This document shows positions 1 to 9,165 of a stretch of DNA of 42,380 nucleotides, piece by piece. The stretch is from the NCBI GenBank assembly GCA_011052215.1, contig DRJK01000073.1, positions 1 to 42,380 on the forward strand, given 5' to 3'. Source of the DNA: Gammaproteobacteria bacterium. GTDB lineage: Bacteria > Pseudomonadota > Gammaproteobacteria > JAADHQ01. The translations under genes and the position numbers were made by a program. Position 1 is the stretch's first letter; the number at the start of each line of letters is the position of its first letter. The notes under the pieces were generated by a model that made no database searches, was not told the DNA's origin, and saw nothing but the letters and a program-made list of their open reading frames with translations.

Positions 1-813
1 CAACGACTGAAAAAAATCCTGCGCGAACAGCAACTGCATACCGTCTGTGAAGAGGCATCTTGTCCGAATCTTGGAGAGTGTTTTGGCCATGGAACCGCCA
101 CCTTCATGATCATGGGTGACATTTGCACACGGCGCTGCCCGTTCTGTGATGTCGCACACGGCAAGCCACTGCCTCTGGACACCGGTGAACCCGTGAACCT
201 GGCTACAACCATTCGCGCCATGGGCCTGCAATACGTTGTTATCACATCAGTCGATCGTGACGACCTGCGTGATGGCGGTGCCGGTCATTTCATTGAATGT
301 ATCCATGAGGTACGCAAACAAAACCCGGACATCCGAATAGAAATTCTGGTACCGGATTTCCGCGGGCGCATGAAAATTGCACTGGAAATTATGAACAAGC
401 AACCACCCGACGTGTTTAATCATAATCTGGAAACCGTACCGCGTTTATACAAACAGGTACGGCCGGGGGCCGATTACCAATGGTCATTGAGCTTAATCAG
501 GGAATTCAAGAAACTCTATCCGGATGTCCCTGCCAAATCCGGCCTGATGCTTGGCCTGGGTGAAACAATAGACGAGGTACAACAGGTCATGCAGGACCTG
601 CGTGAGCATGACTGCAATATGCTGACAATCGGCCAATACCTGCAACCCGGCCTTAGCCACCTGCCTGTGCAGCGTTATGTTACGCCAGATGAATTCCGTC
701 AACTTGAAACCATCGGAAAGGGCATGGGTTTCAGCCAGGTTGCCAGCGGGCCCATGGTAAGATCTTCATACCACGCTGACATACAGGCTGCGGAAGTCAT
801 CAAGAAACGTTAG
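1..813 (+). CDS. lipA: Lipoyl synthase LipA (5' end outside window)
   Basis: LipA is a radical-SAM enzyme that inserts two sulfur atoms into the protein-bound octanoyl chain, making the lipoyl cofactor of GcvH and the 2-oxoacid dehydrogenases. The frame is open from base 1, so the N-terminus lies upstream of the window. Both iron-sulfur cluster signatures are visible. The auxiliary-cluster cysteines are in [12 protein letters not shown] (about bases 46-81), and the radical-SAM CxxxCxxC is in CTRRCPFC (about 124-147). The C-terminal half has GLMLGLGET and the typical [11 protein letters not shown] ending. The stop is TAA at 811-813. It is functionally linked to the glycine cleavage genes at 28-32 kb, because GcvH needs lipoylation. 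The identification is very secure; only the missing start is unknown. Confidence 0.97.
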   Translation, partial: QRLKKILREQQLHTVCEEASCPNLGECFGHGTATFMIMGDICTRRCPFCDVAHGKPLPLDTGEPVNLATTIRAMGLQYVVITSVDRDDLRDGGAGHFIECIHEVRKQNPDIRIEILVPDFRGRMKIALEIMNKQPPDVFNHNLETVPRLYKQVRPGADYQWSLSLIREFKKLYPDVPAKSGLMLGLGETIDEVQQVMQDLREHDCNMLTIGQYLQPGLSHLPVQRYVTPDEFRQLETIGKGMGFSQVASGPMVRSSYHADIQAAEVIKKR

Positions 814-890
814 TCATAATCGGGAAGATCCTGATGGCGCTTACTTAAACCCAATCCCAACGTCATGTTTGATTAAAAAATGAAATTAAG

Positions 891-1123
891 CCACTGTTGT
901 CCCGTTTACCTGTAACAAATATAGTTGAAACGTAAACGGCAAGCACGTTTTGAGCTAAACAGGGCATTGCGGACATGAAACCGGCATAGCCAGATCAAGA
1001 CACGCAAAAGATGCCATCCCTGGCCGCTCGGCTGCCGCATCCCTGCGGCAGACGGTCTTTATCTGGCTATGCCGGTTTCATGTCCTCACATTGATGCTCG
1101 ATTCAAAAGTTAACGGGACAGTA
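891..1123 (+). mobile_element. MITE-like hairpin element, copy 1 (complete)
   Basis: This non-coding element belongs to a family with six members in the window. The left end reads CACTGTTGTCCCG (from 892) and the right end CGGGACAGTA (to 1123), forming imperfect terminal inverted repeats. The 11-bp sequence ATGAAATTAAG occurs immediately on both sides (880-890 and 1124-1134), as expected for a target-site duplication. The core is a long hairpin: arm 971-1001 pairs with 1055-1085 at 30 of 31 positions. An inner stem lies at about 1032-1051 (CTGCCGCA/TGCGGCAG). There is no ORF inside. The element, with its flanks, fills the gap between lipA and the DUF167 gene, and its right border touches that gene's ATG. 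Confidence 0.85.
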
Positions 1124-1381
1124 ATGAAATTAAGTATAAAGGTAGTTCCCGGTTCATCTCGCGAATGCATAGCGGGCTGGCTGGGTGATACCCTCAAGGT
1201 ATGTGTCAAGGTGCCCCCTGAAAAAGGAAAGGCAAACAAGGCGGTAGAAAAAATAGTCGCAAAGGTACTTGCAATGCCGGTTAAACAGGTAAAAATCATT
1301 CGCGGCAATACCTCATCCCGCAAGGTCATTGAAATTACCGGTTTAAGTGAAACGGAAGTCTATGAGCGACTTAAAAAATAA
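1124..1381 (+). CDS. DUF167 / YggU family protein
   Basis: This is an 85-aa protein of the DUF167 (YggU) family, small alpha/beta proteins of unsettled function. The family features seen are the opening KLSIKVVPGSSRECIAGW, the central VKVPPEKGKANKAVEKIV (the conserved PPxxGKAN core) and the I-RGNTSSRK-I segment. ATG 1124 is chosen because it begins the conserved domain. An upstream TTG at 1091 would add 11 codons made of repeat-element DNA. The start codon lies in the duplicated target site of repeat copy 1, and copy 2 starts 8 bp after the stop, so the gene is tightly enclosed by two mobile elements. No good ribosome binding site is visible; the upstream sequence is element DNA (GGGACAGTA). 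Confidence 0.88.
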   Translation: MKLSIKVVPGSSRECIAGWLGDTLKVCVKVPPEKGKANKAVEKIVAKVLAMPVKQVKIIRGNTSSRKVIEITGLSETEVYERLKK

Positions 1382-1389
1382 TAAATTAT

Positions 1390-1621
1390 CACTGCTGCCC
1401 CGTTAACCCATGACGAATATAGCTGAAATGTAAGTAGCAAACGCGTTTTGGGCTAGCCCGCAATCCGGACATGAAACCGGCAAGCCTGACCAAGACACGC
1501 AAAACATGCCATCCATGGCGGCTCGGCTGCCGCGTCCGTGCGGCAGACGGTCTTGGTCAGGCTTGCCGATTCCATGTCCTCACATTTATATGTACTTCAT
1601 AAAGTTAACGGAGCAGCAGTG
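1390..1621 (+). mobile_element. MITE-like hairpin element, copy 2 (complete)
   Basis: This 232-bp member lies in the same orientation as copy 1. Its terminal inverted repeats are the cleanest in the window: 1390-1407 against 1604-1621 match at 17 of 18 positions (CACTGCTGCCCCGTTAAC). The flanks ATAAATTAT (left) and ATAATTTAA (right) agree at 7 of 9 positions, possibly a decayed 9-bp duplication. Hairpin arms 1467-1496 and 1550-1579 pair at 28 of 30 positions. The middle of the arms differs from copy 1, but both arms changed together (CTGACC with GGTCAG). It lies between the DUF167 stop and the convergent hydrolase gene and could also act as a bidirectional terminator. Confidence 0.88.
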
Positions 1622-1672
1622 ATAATTTAACAACCACTAAATAATTTCCTTTGCACCTTTGCATCAGATTTT

Positions 1673-2686
1673 TTATTTATTCAGCACTTGGTACCTTTCC
1701 ATCAGATAACAAAGGCAATCCTGCCGGATCACCTTTTCATTGAGGGTCAGCATTGATGGCATAACCGGCTTTCTTGTCAGAATTTCATTGTTTTCATAAT
1801 AAAATACCTCATCCGCAATATTCAGCCCCTCATTGTTCCATGCCTCCAACCGCAACACATGGTCACCACTGATTCTGCCGAGACGGGTCCCCTGCTGTAT
1901 TTCACGAAAGTTCATGTGATCAATATCACTATCAAAACAAATATCGCAATGATTACCACCAAAACTGAACTTCGCATGTTCAGGCACCTTTACGATTGCA
2001 ATGGTATGAAAAAGATCAAGATCATGTTCAGGTATATGATGTACAGGTATTTCTGCAAGGTGTAGTGCCGCGTCCAGAAAATCCGTCGCATGGGTTTCTG
2101 AATAGGCCTGACCGACTTTACCACATTCTATTGTTACCGATGGACACAGGTCGGCAAAGGAGGCTGCCTGCACACCCAGCGGACGGGTGAAATAAACTAC
2201 CGTGCGACTGAACAGTGTTGCCAGATAAAGAAATCGATTATCAATAAAGTTGACACAGGCATAATGCGGGTTGATGCCGGTATTATTATGCACATCGATA
2301 CTGGCAAAAATATTATGCCGGAGCATTTCTTCCTTGATCTGATGCATCATCATGGTTTCCGGACAACTGACATATTCGGTTCCCGGCCAGGCCCTGTTAT
2401 AGTCTGGTTGACCATCAAGTCGACGTTGCCCCTGTGATGCCGCAGTGACGTTACCAATAAAAATAGAGATGGCACGCGGCAGTTGCTTGCCATCATATTT
2501 TCGTAATAAGTCCTGTACGGCCTGTAAGCCGGTAATCTCATTTCCATGCAACAGAACCGAGACAAACAATGGCTCTTTCCTGCGCCCTTGCAAATGTATC
2601 AGGGTCGGGCCGGTCAACAGCCCCTGCATCTGTGTCGCGTCGGTTTCCAGAAATCCCTCTGGAATATGTCCTGTTATATTCAACAT
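1673..2686 (-). CDS. M14-type succinylglutamate desuccinylase/aspartoacylase family protein
   Basis: This is a 337-aa zinc hydrolase of the succinylglutamate desuccinylase/aspartoacylase family, which is related to M14 carboxypeptidases and releases an acyl group from an amino acid. The zinc-site signature HGNE is at about residues 48-51 (SVLLHGNEITGL). The third ligand region is probably IDVHNNTGINPHYACV at about residues 151-166, and the substrate-binding motif LDGQPDYNRAWPG lies between. TVIECGKVGQ further on carries a candidate catalytic acid. The gene starts 4 bp after the GCS2-type ligase gene, so the two are probably co-translated. One makes and one breaks amide bonds to amino acids, but the substrate cannot be inferred. 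Class is confident, function is not. Confidence 0.82.
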   Translation of the reverse strand: MLNITGHIPEGFLETDATQMQGLLTGPTLIHLQGRRKEPLFVSVLLHGNEITGLQAVQDLLRKYDGKQLPRAISIFIGNVTAASQGQRRLDGQPDYNRAWPGTEYVSCPETMMMHQIKEEMLRHNIFASIDVHNNTGINPHYACVNFIDNRFLYLATLFSRTVVYFTRPLGVQAASFADLCPSVTIECGKVGQAYSETHATDFLDAALHLAEIPVHHIPEHDLDLFHTIAIVKVPEHAKFSFGGNHCDICFDSDIDHMNFREIQQGTRLGRISGDHVLRLEAWNNEGLNIADEVFYYENNEILTRKPVMPSMLTLNEKVIRQDCLCYLMERYQVLNK

Positions 2687-2690
2687 GCAG

Positions 2691-4124
2691 TTATAATGAC
2701 CAGAGATGAACGGGTTCCCCCGTTTGTTGATGTTCTGCGTAGGCAGCTGTCAGTGTTTGCATATCACAGTGATGTTTTTTTACGTATTGTCTTTGCCAGG
2801 AGGCACCGTGCTGACCTTTATCTACACGCTCGTTCAGAATACCCATATACAGACTGATGTCATCCCCCGACAGTTCCATCTGATACAGGCCCCGCTCGGC
2901 GGCAGCCAGCAATTCCTGCTGCAACAGCTGTTTCATGCGTCCCTTATTGCCACCCAGCCAGGTAACATGCCCTTTTAGTCCTGACTTGGCACAGGCATAA
3001 AAATTATCCCGTGCAGTCGCAAATGGCAGGTCCAGTTCCGGGGCATCTGTCAAGTTGGCAAGGTAATTGGCCAGTCCATAATAAAAAGCAGCATTCGCAA
3101 TACTGTCGATCACAGTGGGTCCTGCCGAAATGACCCTGTGTTCGATACGCAGATGTGGCGTATCGTCCTCATCATGACCGATCAGGGGTCTGTTCCAGCG
3201 CCAGATGGTACCGTTATGCAACCGCAGGTGTTTCATCTCTATTTTCGCATCCTGATACTGTATGGGTAGCAGGACAGGATAATGTCCGATATTCTCCTGG
3301 AACAACTCCATGACAGACTCCCGCACATAACCCGATCCGAAACCGGCACGACGTGTCGGCCCGAATGCCGCAGCCTCAAAACCACCCACCTGCACAGACT
3401 GTTCAAATAATGGAATGCGCGTTTCGTCCCATAAGTCCTTACCAAATAAATACGGTGAATTAGCTGAGACCGCCACGGTCGCAGCGGCAGCTATCTGGCT
3501 GGCGTTATAGGCACGCACTGATTTTTCTAACGGCATTTGCCAGTGTAGCTGAAATGAGGTTGTTGCCGACTCGAGCATAACATCGTAATGCGTGATCTTC
3601 AGGTGCTCTTGCCCGATAATATCCAGATTCAGGGGTTTGCCTTTGCGTTGTCGAAAGACCTGTTCATTCAACGCATAATAGCGCTTCATTCGTGACATAT
3701 TTTCAAGGACAAGCTGGTCTTCATTGACACTCGGCAAGGTTCCGATCATGATCAGTGACGCATTGAACTTACCCGCAACCTTATAACAATGTTGCCAGCT
3801 TTGCTCCAGCGAAACCTGTAACCTGGAAAGGGCCTTGCCCTTTAGTTCTTCCGGTTTACCATTCAGTTCGACATTAAACAATGAAAGCTCAGGTGAAACC
3901 CATTCACTATTCAGCTCCTGTAAATAGGCATCATTGATCGGGATCGGATTAAAATTTTCATCTACAATCCAGACCTCCAGCTCAAAACCTCCACGATTAT
4001 GACAGGATGATAGCCGGCTGCTCAAAAATAACTCTGACAACAACCGGGTTTCTTCCGATAGGCATTGATGATAATGCTCAAAATCCTGATCGGTAAAATG
4101 GATGGTGTCGATTTCTTCGCCCAT
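2691..4124 (-). CDS. Glutamate-cysteine ligase family 2 (GCS2) protein
   Basis: This 477-aa protein is related to the GCS2/YbdK group of carboxylate-amine ligases, which use ATP to join an amine to the gamma-carboxyl of glutamate. The typical acidic nucleotide/metal motif is seen as GGFELEVWIVDENF near residues 45-58. Later segments such as EHLKITHYDV and LHWQMP fit the family, as does the basic HRVISAGPT strand. It is longer than the roughly 370-aa YbdK type, so it probably belongs to a distinct subfamily. The gene starts 7 bp after murU ends and is followed after 4 bp by the aspartoacylase-like gene, suggesting one operon. Whether it makes gamma-glutamylcysteine or another gamma-glutamyl amide is not decidable here. 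Confidence 0.75.
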   Translation of the reverse strand: MGEEIDTIHFTDQDFEHYHQCLSEETRLLSELFLSSRLSSCHNRGGFELEVWIVDENFNPIPINDAYLQELNSEWVSPELSLFNVELNGKPEELKGKALSRLQVSLEQSWQHCYKVAGKFNASLIMIGTLPSVNEDQLVLENMSRMKRYYALNEQVFRQRKGKPLNLDIIGQEHLKITHYDVMLESATTSFQLHWQMPLEKSVRAYNASQIAAAATVAVSANSPYLFGKDLWDETRIPLFEQSVQVGGFEAAAFGPTRRAGFGSGYVRESVMELFQENIGHYPVLLPIQYQDAKIEMKHLRLHNGTIWRWNRPLIGHDEDDTPHLRIEHRVISAGPTVIDSIANAAFYYGLANYLANLTDAPELDLPFATARDNFYACAKSGLKGHVTWLGGNKGRMKQLLQQELLAAAERGLYQMELSGDDISLYMGILNERVDKGQHGASWQRQYVKKHHCDMQTLTAAYAEHQQTGEPVHLWSL

Positions 4125-4131
4125 GCCTTAC

Positions 4132-4809
4132 TCAGCTTCCTTCTTGTATTTTTGAAACGAAGTCTTGCACATGCTGCAGACGCACCGGTGCTCCAACATC
4201 AAACCAGTGACCTGCAAAATATTCTCCGCTGACATGCCCATTTTTCATTGCCTCTCTTAAAACAGGTGTCAGGGAAAAACGTCCGGGTTTGCATTCTGAA
4301 AAAAGTTCAGGACGATAGACGCCGATTCCACTAAAAGTATAGCGTTCTCCGTGGCTGTTTTCTAAAACCCGGTTATTCTGCAAAACAAAATCACCCTGCG
4401 GATGTTGCGCAGGATTGCCGACCAGCACCAGGTGCGCAAGACCCTCGGGAGCATGTAACCCTGAAAACGGGTAGTCTGTCCAGATATCACCATTGACGAC
4501 GACGAACGGGTCACCCCCCAGCAACGTCAATGCCTGAAATATGCCGCCACCGGTTTCCAGCGCCACCGCGGGCTCTTCAGAATAGACAATATTCACATTA
4601 AATTTTTGACCGTTACCCAATGCATCACGTATCTGACTGGCGAGGTGGGAAATATTGATGACGATGTCCTTGATACCTGATTCGGCGAGATGTTTGAGAT
4701 GCCATTCTATCAGGCTGTGCCCCCCCACCTGAACAAGTGGTTTGGGAGTGGTGTCTGTCAACGGGCGAAGCCGTTCGCCACGGCCAGCTGCGAGTATCAT
4801 GGCTTTCAT
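4132..4809 (-). CDS. murU: N-acetylmuramate-1-phosphate uridylyltransferase MurU
   Basis: MurU transfers UMP from UTP to MurNAc-alpha-1-phosphate, giving UDP-MurNAc and so recycling cell-wall sugar without de novo synthesis. The nucleotidyltransferase signature is at the N-terminus (MILAAGRGERLRPLT, then TPKPLVQVGG). The metal-binding motif VVNGDIW follows at about residue 106, and the C-terminus has the GHWFDVGAP segment. ATG 4809 is preferred because family members begin MKAMILAAG; a TTG at 4818 would add three residues. The upstream neighbour is the matching kinase amgK, 171 bp away, as in the Pseudomonas murU-amgK pair next to lptD. A related sugar-1-phosphate nucleotidyltransferase is possible, but the neighbourhood strongly favours MurU. 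Confidence 0.87.
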   Translation of the reverse strand: MKAMILAAGRGERLRPLTDTTPKPLVQVGGHSLIEWHLKHLAESGIKDIVINISHLASQIRDALGNGQKFNVNIVYSEEPAVALETGGGIFQALTLLGGDPFVVVNGDIWTDYPFSGLHAPEGLAHLVLVGNPAQHPQGDFVLQNNRVLENSHGERYTFSGIGVYRPELFSECKPGRFSLTPVLREAMKNGHVSGEYFAGHWFDVGAPVRLQHVQDFVSKIQEGS

Positions 4810-4980
4810 ATCAGTCAAGATACTCGATATGAAAGAAAATAAGAAGATATGGTGACAGCTAATTTTCCCCCTTATCTTATAAGGTGCTGGAACCCATGCG
4901 TTATGGTGCTACCCCGTCTGTCAGGGCGAGCCCCACGACCCTTAACAATTAATTTTTTCTTGCAGGGTACGAAAATCAAT

Positions 4981-5964
4981 CTAGAAATCGAGTTTGCCTG
5001 TTATAAACCTGTGCAAACCTTCCAATTCGGGATACCTGCCACTCACGTCAATGATGTATCCCACCGTACGGGGAACATCGCGCATGTAACCCGGCTTGTT
5101 ATCACGGTAATTCAAACGCGCAAATATACCCGCGGCCTTGAGATGCCTCTGCACGCCCATCAGATCAAACCATCGTATGAACTGCCGTTCTGTCTGTTCA
5201 CGCAATATCCCGGACTGCATGGCCAAATCATAGTATCCTGTAACCCATTCCTCGGTCTGTTTGCGTGGCCATTCAATATAACAATCCCTTAACAAGGACA
5301 CCAGATCATAGGTTACCGGCCCCGTCACAGCATCCTGAAAATCAAGAATACCGGGGTTATGTGATTCCAGCACCATCAGGTTACGGGAATGATAGTCACG
5401 ATGGACGGGCACCTGCGGCTGTTCCACTGCCGACCGACAAAGAAATGTAAACGCATTATCCAGCATATCCTGTTCCGCCCGGGAAAGCTCTATGCCATGA
5501 TGCCTGACCAGCAACCAGTCGCGAAACAGTTTCATTTCTGCCATCAAACATTTTTCATCATAGGACGGTAATGGGTAATGCAGGTCACCACAGACCTGTA
5601 ACACCAGTAATGCACCCATGGCATCGCCATAAAGCCTGCCGACATTTTCGTCATTGAGTACATCCAGGTATTGCCGATCACCGAAATCTGTTAATAACAG
5701 AAATCCCTGCTCCTGATCCTGCTCGAGTACTTGCGGTACATTCAGGCCGACTTTCAGGAAGGCCCGCGCTAACCCAACAAACGGGCGACTGTCTTCCTTG
5801 TCTGGTGGGGCATCCATAACAATAAAACTTTTGTTATTATGGCTTATCCTGAAATAACGTCTAAAACTGGCATCATCCGATGCCGGTCTGATCTCATAAT
5901 CTTTTTTTCCTGACTGCCGTAGCCAGTCTTCCAGTTGCTTTAGCCGCACATCATTATTTGTCAT
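4981..5964 (-). CDS. amgK: Anomeric MurNAc/GlcNAc kinase AmgK
   Basis: AmgK is an aminoglycoside-phosphotransferase-fold kinase that phosphorylates the anomeric hydroxyl of MurNAc, feeding MurU. Family features are the SFRRYFRISHNNKSFIVMDA N-lobe, the catalytic loop VHRDYHSRNLMV at about residues 193-204 and the metal-binding LDFQDAVTGPVTYDLVSL. The start ATG 5964 gives MTNNDVRLKQLEDWLRQ. An upstream in-frame extension would run deep into the RND gene. The gene overlaps the 3' end of the RND pump gene by 11 bp, so it is likely translated from the same transcript. Length (327 aa) is normal for the family. Confidence 0.87.
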   Translation of the reverse strand: MTNNDVRLKQLEDWLRQSGKKDYEIRPASDDASFRRYFRISHNNKSFIVMDAPPDKEDSRPFVGLARAFLKVGLNVPQVLEQDQEQGFLLLTDFGDRQYLDVLNDENVGRLYGDAMGALLVLQVCGDLHYPLPSYDEKCLMAEMKLFRDWLLVRHHGIELSRAEQDMLDNAFTFLCRSAVEQPQVPVHRDYHSRNLMVLESHNPGILDFQDAVTGPVTYDLVSLLRDCYIEWPRKQTEEWVTGYYDLAMQSGILREQTERQFIRWFDLMGVQRHLKAAGIFARLNYRDNKPGYMRDVPRTVGYIIDVSGRYPELEGLHRFITGKLDF

Positions 5965-8900
5965 GCGTGGTTTCCTTGTCATTTTCAAGCAGGCAATAGT
6001 CATTACCTGACTCGGATACAACCGGCATTCCGAACATGGTTCTGACACGTCGGCATGTCCAGATCTTCATATCATCTGCAATCAGGTAGAAACACGGCAA
6101 CGCAATCAGGATCAATACCGTTGCAAATAATAATCCAAACCCCAGGCTTACCGCCATCGGTGACAGGAATGCCGTCTGACCCGTAGCAAAAAAAATCAGC
6201 GGTGATATACCCAGGAATGTCGTAATACTGGTCAACAGAATCGGCCTGACACGCACACGACCTGCTTCAATCATGGCGTCCACCCTGTTCATACCCTCGG
6301 CACGCATACGCTTGGCAAAATCAACCAGTATCAATGAGTCATTTACTACGATCCCTGAGAGTGCCAGCATTCCGATCAGTGACAGAAACTGCAGATTATA
6401 ATTGAAGATTGCATGGCCAATGACAATACCGATCAGCCCAAACGGGATTGCAAACATCACCACCAGTGGATCAAGTAATGACTTGAACAAGGTACTCAGG
6501 ATAAAGAATATGATCGCCAGTGAGATGATACCCGCACGTGTCATGCCTTCAAAAGAGTCATTGGCCTCCTTTTTCTCACCGAGGAATAATAACTTGTAAC
6601 CCGGTACTTTCTTGCTGAAATCGGCGAACTCCAGTTCAACCTGTCTGTTGACTTCGATGGGTGTCGAAATTGATGCATCAACCTCCGCAGTAACCGTTGC
6701 CAGCCGTCGCAAATCACGTCGATTGATTGTACTCAGGCCACGACCGATTTTTATATCCGCTATATCCCCGAGATAAACAGTTTTACCATTGGGCAGGGTG
6801 ATCGGGAGGGATTGCAAGGCACTGCTGTGTCTGACCGGATCCGTATAGATCAGTCTGACCGGGAGCCGTTTATCGTCCAGGGTAACATGCACAACCTCCT
6901 GCCCAAGATAGCCGGTGCGAATCACATTACTGATCTGGGTCTGGGTCAGGCCCAGGTCACGACCCCTTTCATTCAGTGAATACTGGATTTCAAGTTTCCC
7001 CGGATCCATATCGTGTCGTACATCATAAACACCTGGCAGGCGTCGCAGGTAGTTCCTGATCCGTTCAGCCTGTTTGCGCAGTACGTACACATCATCACCT
7101 GCAACACCAATCTCTATATCCGCCCCGCCCGGCCCGCCTTGTGGGCGCAGTATCGAAATCCTCTGCAGACCCGGTATGACCTCAATACGCTGTCGCAGTC
7201 GTTTGATAATATCGGCTGTCCTGGTCTCGCGCGTTCCTTCCCAGGAGAACTTCATGCTCACAATGGGCGAAACAAAACGCTCAATAATACCCTCCGGTTT
7301 ACGCTTGTTCAGGTCAACCATAATCTGGATATATTGTGAGCCGATTCGAAAACGATTAAAATCGATAAAGCTGAGCCCGACATTGGTCAATGTTGTTCGC
7401 ATCTCGCTCTCATCGAGCTCGTCCAGTAACACCTTTTCGACTTTCGCAGCAAGACGTGTTGAATCTTCCAGGCTGTATGTATTCGGCGCCTCCAGGTTGA
7501 TAAAAAACTGGCCGGTATCAACATGTGAAAACAGGTTGAAAGGCAGGCGCGTTGCGGCATAGGTAAGCGTGACGGCCAGTACACCTATCGTGATGATGGT
7601 CACCAGATAGCGGGCATGCAATGCCTTCCTCAGGTAGCCGGTATATTTAACCAGTAACTTGTCCCAGGGTATCCATGACTCCCGCTTGTTCTTGCTGACC
7701 TTCAGCATATCTGCCGCATGTGATGGCAATACGCCAAAGGCCTCAAATAATGAACCCAGCAATGAGGCCGTCACGACAACCGGAATAACGGAGATGAATG
7801 CTCCCATGGTTCCGGTAATTGCAAACATTGGCAGAAAGGCTGCGATGGTGGTGGTGGTGGACGCAATGACAGGCCAGAAGACCTCCTGCGCCCCAAGCTC
7901 GGCTGCCTGATCTGCCGGCATTCCCATTTCCATATGCCGGTATACATTTTCATTTACGATAATGGCATCATCCACAATCATGCCCAACGAAATGAGGAAG
8001 GCAAACAATGAAACCATATTAATGCTATAGCCCAGATAACTGAGCATAATGACTGCAACAAGAAATGAGACAGGTATCCCCATGGCGGTAATCAATGCCA
8101 CCCTGAAATTCAAAAACAGGTAAAGTGATAGCAAAACCAGGATCAGACCAACAAAACCTGAAGACTTGACTGTTTCAAGACGTGTTTTGACAAATACAGA
8201 GGTGTCATTAAATAGCCCGGCCTTGATACCGGGAGGCAACTGCCGGGATAACCCGGCAACAAATTCCCGGACCTTTTGTGACAACTCGATGGTCGAGGCA
8301 CTCGCACTTTTGTTGACCGTCAGATTAACCGATGGCCTGCCATTAAAACGACCCAGTGTTGTTGCCTCCTGCAGACGTTTTTCAATCGTTGCAACGGCGC
8401 CAAGATGGAGCTGACCTCCCCCCTTGATACTACGTATAATTATCTTTTTTATTTTATCGGGTGTGGGGAAAACGCCCAGCCCTCTTAGCAAAATATCCCC
8501 TTCAAGCGCCTTGACCGAACCACCTGGAATATCTTTCAGGTTATCCCGCAGTGCCTTGATAACTTCCTCAAGTGAAACCCGGCTGGCCGCCAACTTCTGT
8601 GGATCAACCGACACCCATAATTCCCATTCACGCTTACCTGCTATACCCACACTGGCTGTACCCGGCAACACCTGTAGCTTGCGCTTTACGTCCTCTGCAA
8701 GATCATAGAGATAGGGAAGAGAAACATCTCCATACAGCGCAATACTGATAACGGGAAATCGTGTTTCCAGCCGCACCATTTCGGGCGTATCGACTTCATC
8801 GGGCAGATCGGTAATCTGATCGATTTTACTACGCGCATCACGCATAAAATTATCCATATCGGCCCCTGCCTTCAGCCGGATAATCACTGCCGAACGACCC

Positions 8901-9157
8901 TCGTTACTGACCGACTGGATAAAATCAATATCAGATAACCCTTCAAAGGCCTCTTCAATCGGCAGCGTTACCTGCCTTTCCACTTCCTCTGGAGGGGCAC
9001 CCTCAAATATCGTGGTTATCCTGACAATGTCCTTTTCGATAACCGGAAACATTTCCTGTGGCATGGCATACCATGACAGAACACCCGCCAGCAGGATAAA
9101 GGCAAGAACCAGATTAACGACCAGGGCATTGCGAATGGAAAATCGTATCAGAAACAT
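5954..9157 (-). CDS. RND family efflux transporter permease
   Basis: This 1067-aa inner-membrane resistance-nodulation-division pump is driven by protons. The first membrane helix starts at about residue 10 (ALVVNLVLAFILLAGVL), and a second helix bundle follows the first large periplasmic domain. The conserved helix-4 motif is present as GMIVDDAIIVNENVYRHME, with the two adjacent aspartates used for proton relay. The repeat architecture (two halves, each with one large periplasmic loop) is visible, including the second-half GIVVNDSLILVDFAKRMR. It starts 8 bp after the adaptor gene and overlaps amgK. No outer-membrane TolC-type gene is present, so a shared channel is probably used. Substrate is unknown. 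Confidence 0.93.
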   Translation of the reverse strand: MFLIRFSIRNALVVNLVLAFILLAGVLSWYAMPQEMFPVIEKDIVRITTIFEGAPPEEVERQVTLPIEEAFEGLSDIDFIQSVSNEGRSAVIIRLKAGADMDNFMRDARSKIDQITDLPDEVDTPEMVRLETRFPVISIALYGDVSLPYLYDLAEDVKRKLQVLPGTASVGIAGKREWELWVSVDPQKLAASRVSLEEVIKALRDNLKDIPGGSVKALEGDILLRGLGVFPTPDKIKKIIIRSIKGGGQLHLGAVATIEKRLQEATTLGRFNGRPSVNLTVNKSASASTIELSQKVREFVAGLSRQLPPGIKAGLFNDTSVFVKTRLETVKSSGFVGLILVLLSLYLFLNFRVALITAMGIPVSFLVAVIMLSYLGYSINMVSLFAFLISLGMIVDDAIIVNENVYRHMEMGMPADQAAELGAQEVFWPVIASTTTTIAAFLPMFAITGTMGAFISVIPVVVTASLLGSLFEAFGVLPSHAADMLKVSKNKRESWIPWDKLLVKYTGYLRKALHARYLVTIITIGVLAVTLTYAATRLPFNLFSHVDTGQFFINLEAPNTYSLEDSTRLAAKVEKVLLDELDESEMRTTLTNVGLSFIDFNRFRIGSQYIQIMVDLNKRKPEGIIERFVSPIVSMKFSWEGTRETRTADIIKRLRQRIEVIPGLQRISILRPQGGPGGADIEIGVAGDDVYVLRKQAERIRNYLRRLPGVYDVRHDMDPGKLEIQYSLNERGRDLGLTQTQISNVIRTGYLGQEVVHVTLDDKRLPVRLIYTDPVRHSSALQSLPITLPNGKTVYLGDIADIKIGRGLSTINRRDLRRLATVTAEVDASISTPIEVNRQVELEFADFSKKVPGYKLLFLGEKKEANDSFEGMTRAGIISLAIIFFILSTLFKSLLDPLVVMFAIPFGLIGIVIGHAIFNYNLQFLSLIGMLALSGIVVNDSLILVDFAKRMRAEGMNRVDAMIEAGRVRVRPILLTSITTFLGISPLIFFATGQTAFLSPMAVSLGFGLLFATVLILIALPCFYLIADDMKIWTCRRVRTMFGMPVVSESGNDYCLLENDKETTHDK

Positions 9158-9165
9158 TTTGTTAT

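Noticed and set aside
880-1621. CRISPR-like array of repeats at the left end
   Set aside because: Only two adjacent copies, each 230 bp with inverted-repeat ends and a gene between; no short regular repeats or spacers, and no cas genes.
880-1632. Composite transposon carrying the DUF167 gene between repeat copies 1 and 2
   Set aside because: The outer flanks (ATGAAATTAAG on the left of copy 1 and ATAATTTAA on the right of copy 2) do not match, while copy 1 has its own repeat pair. Two independent insertions fit better.
4849-5292. 147-aa plus-strand open frame between and over murU/amgK
   Set aside because: Mostly antisense to amgK codons; composition is not protein-like.
7074-7562. 162-aa plus-strand open frame inside the RND pump gene
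   Set aside because: It is antisense to a strongly conserved coding sequence, Ser/Arg-rich with no domain, and has no convincing ribosome binding site.
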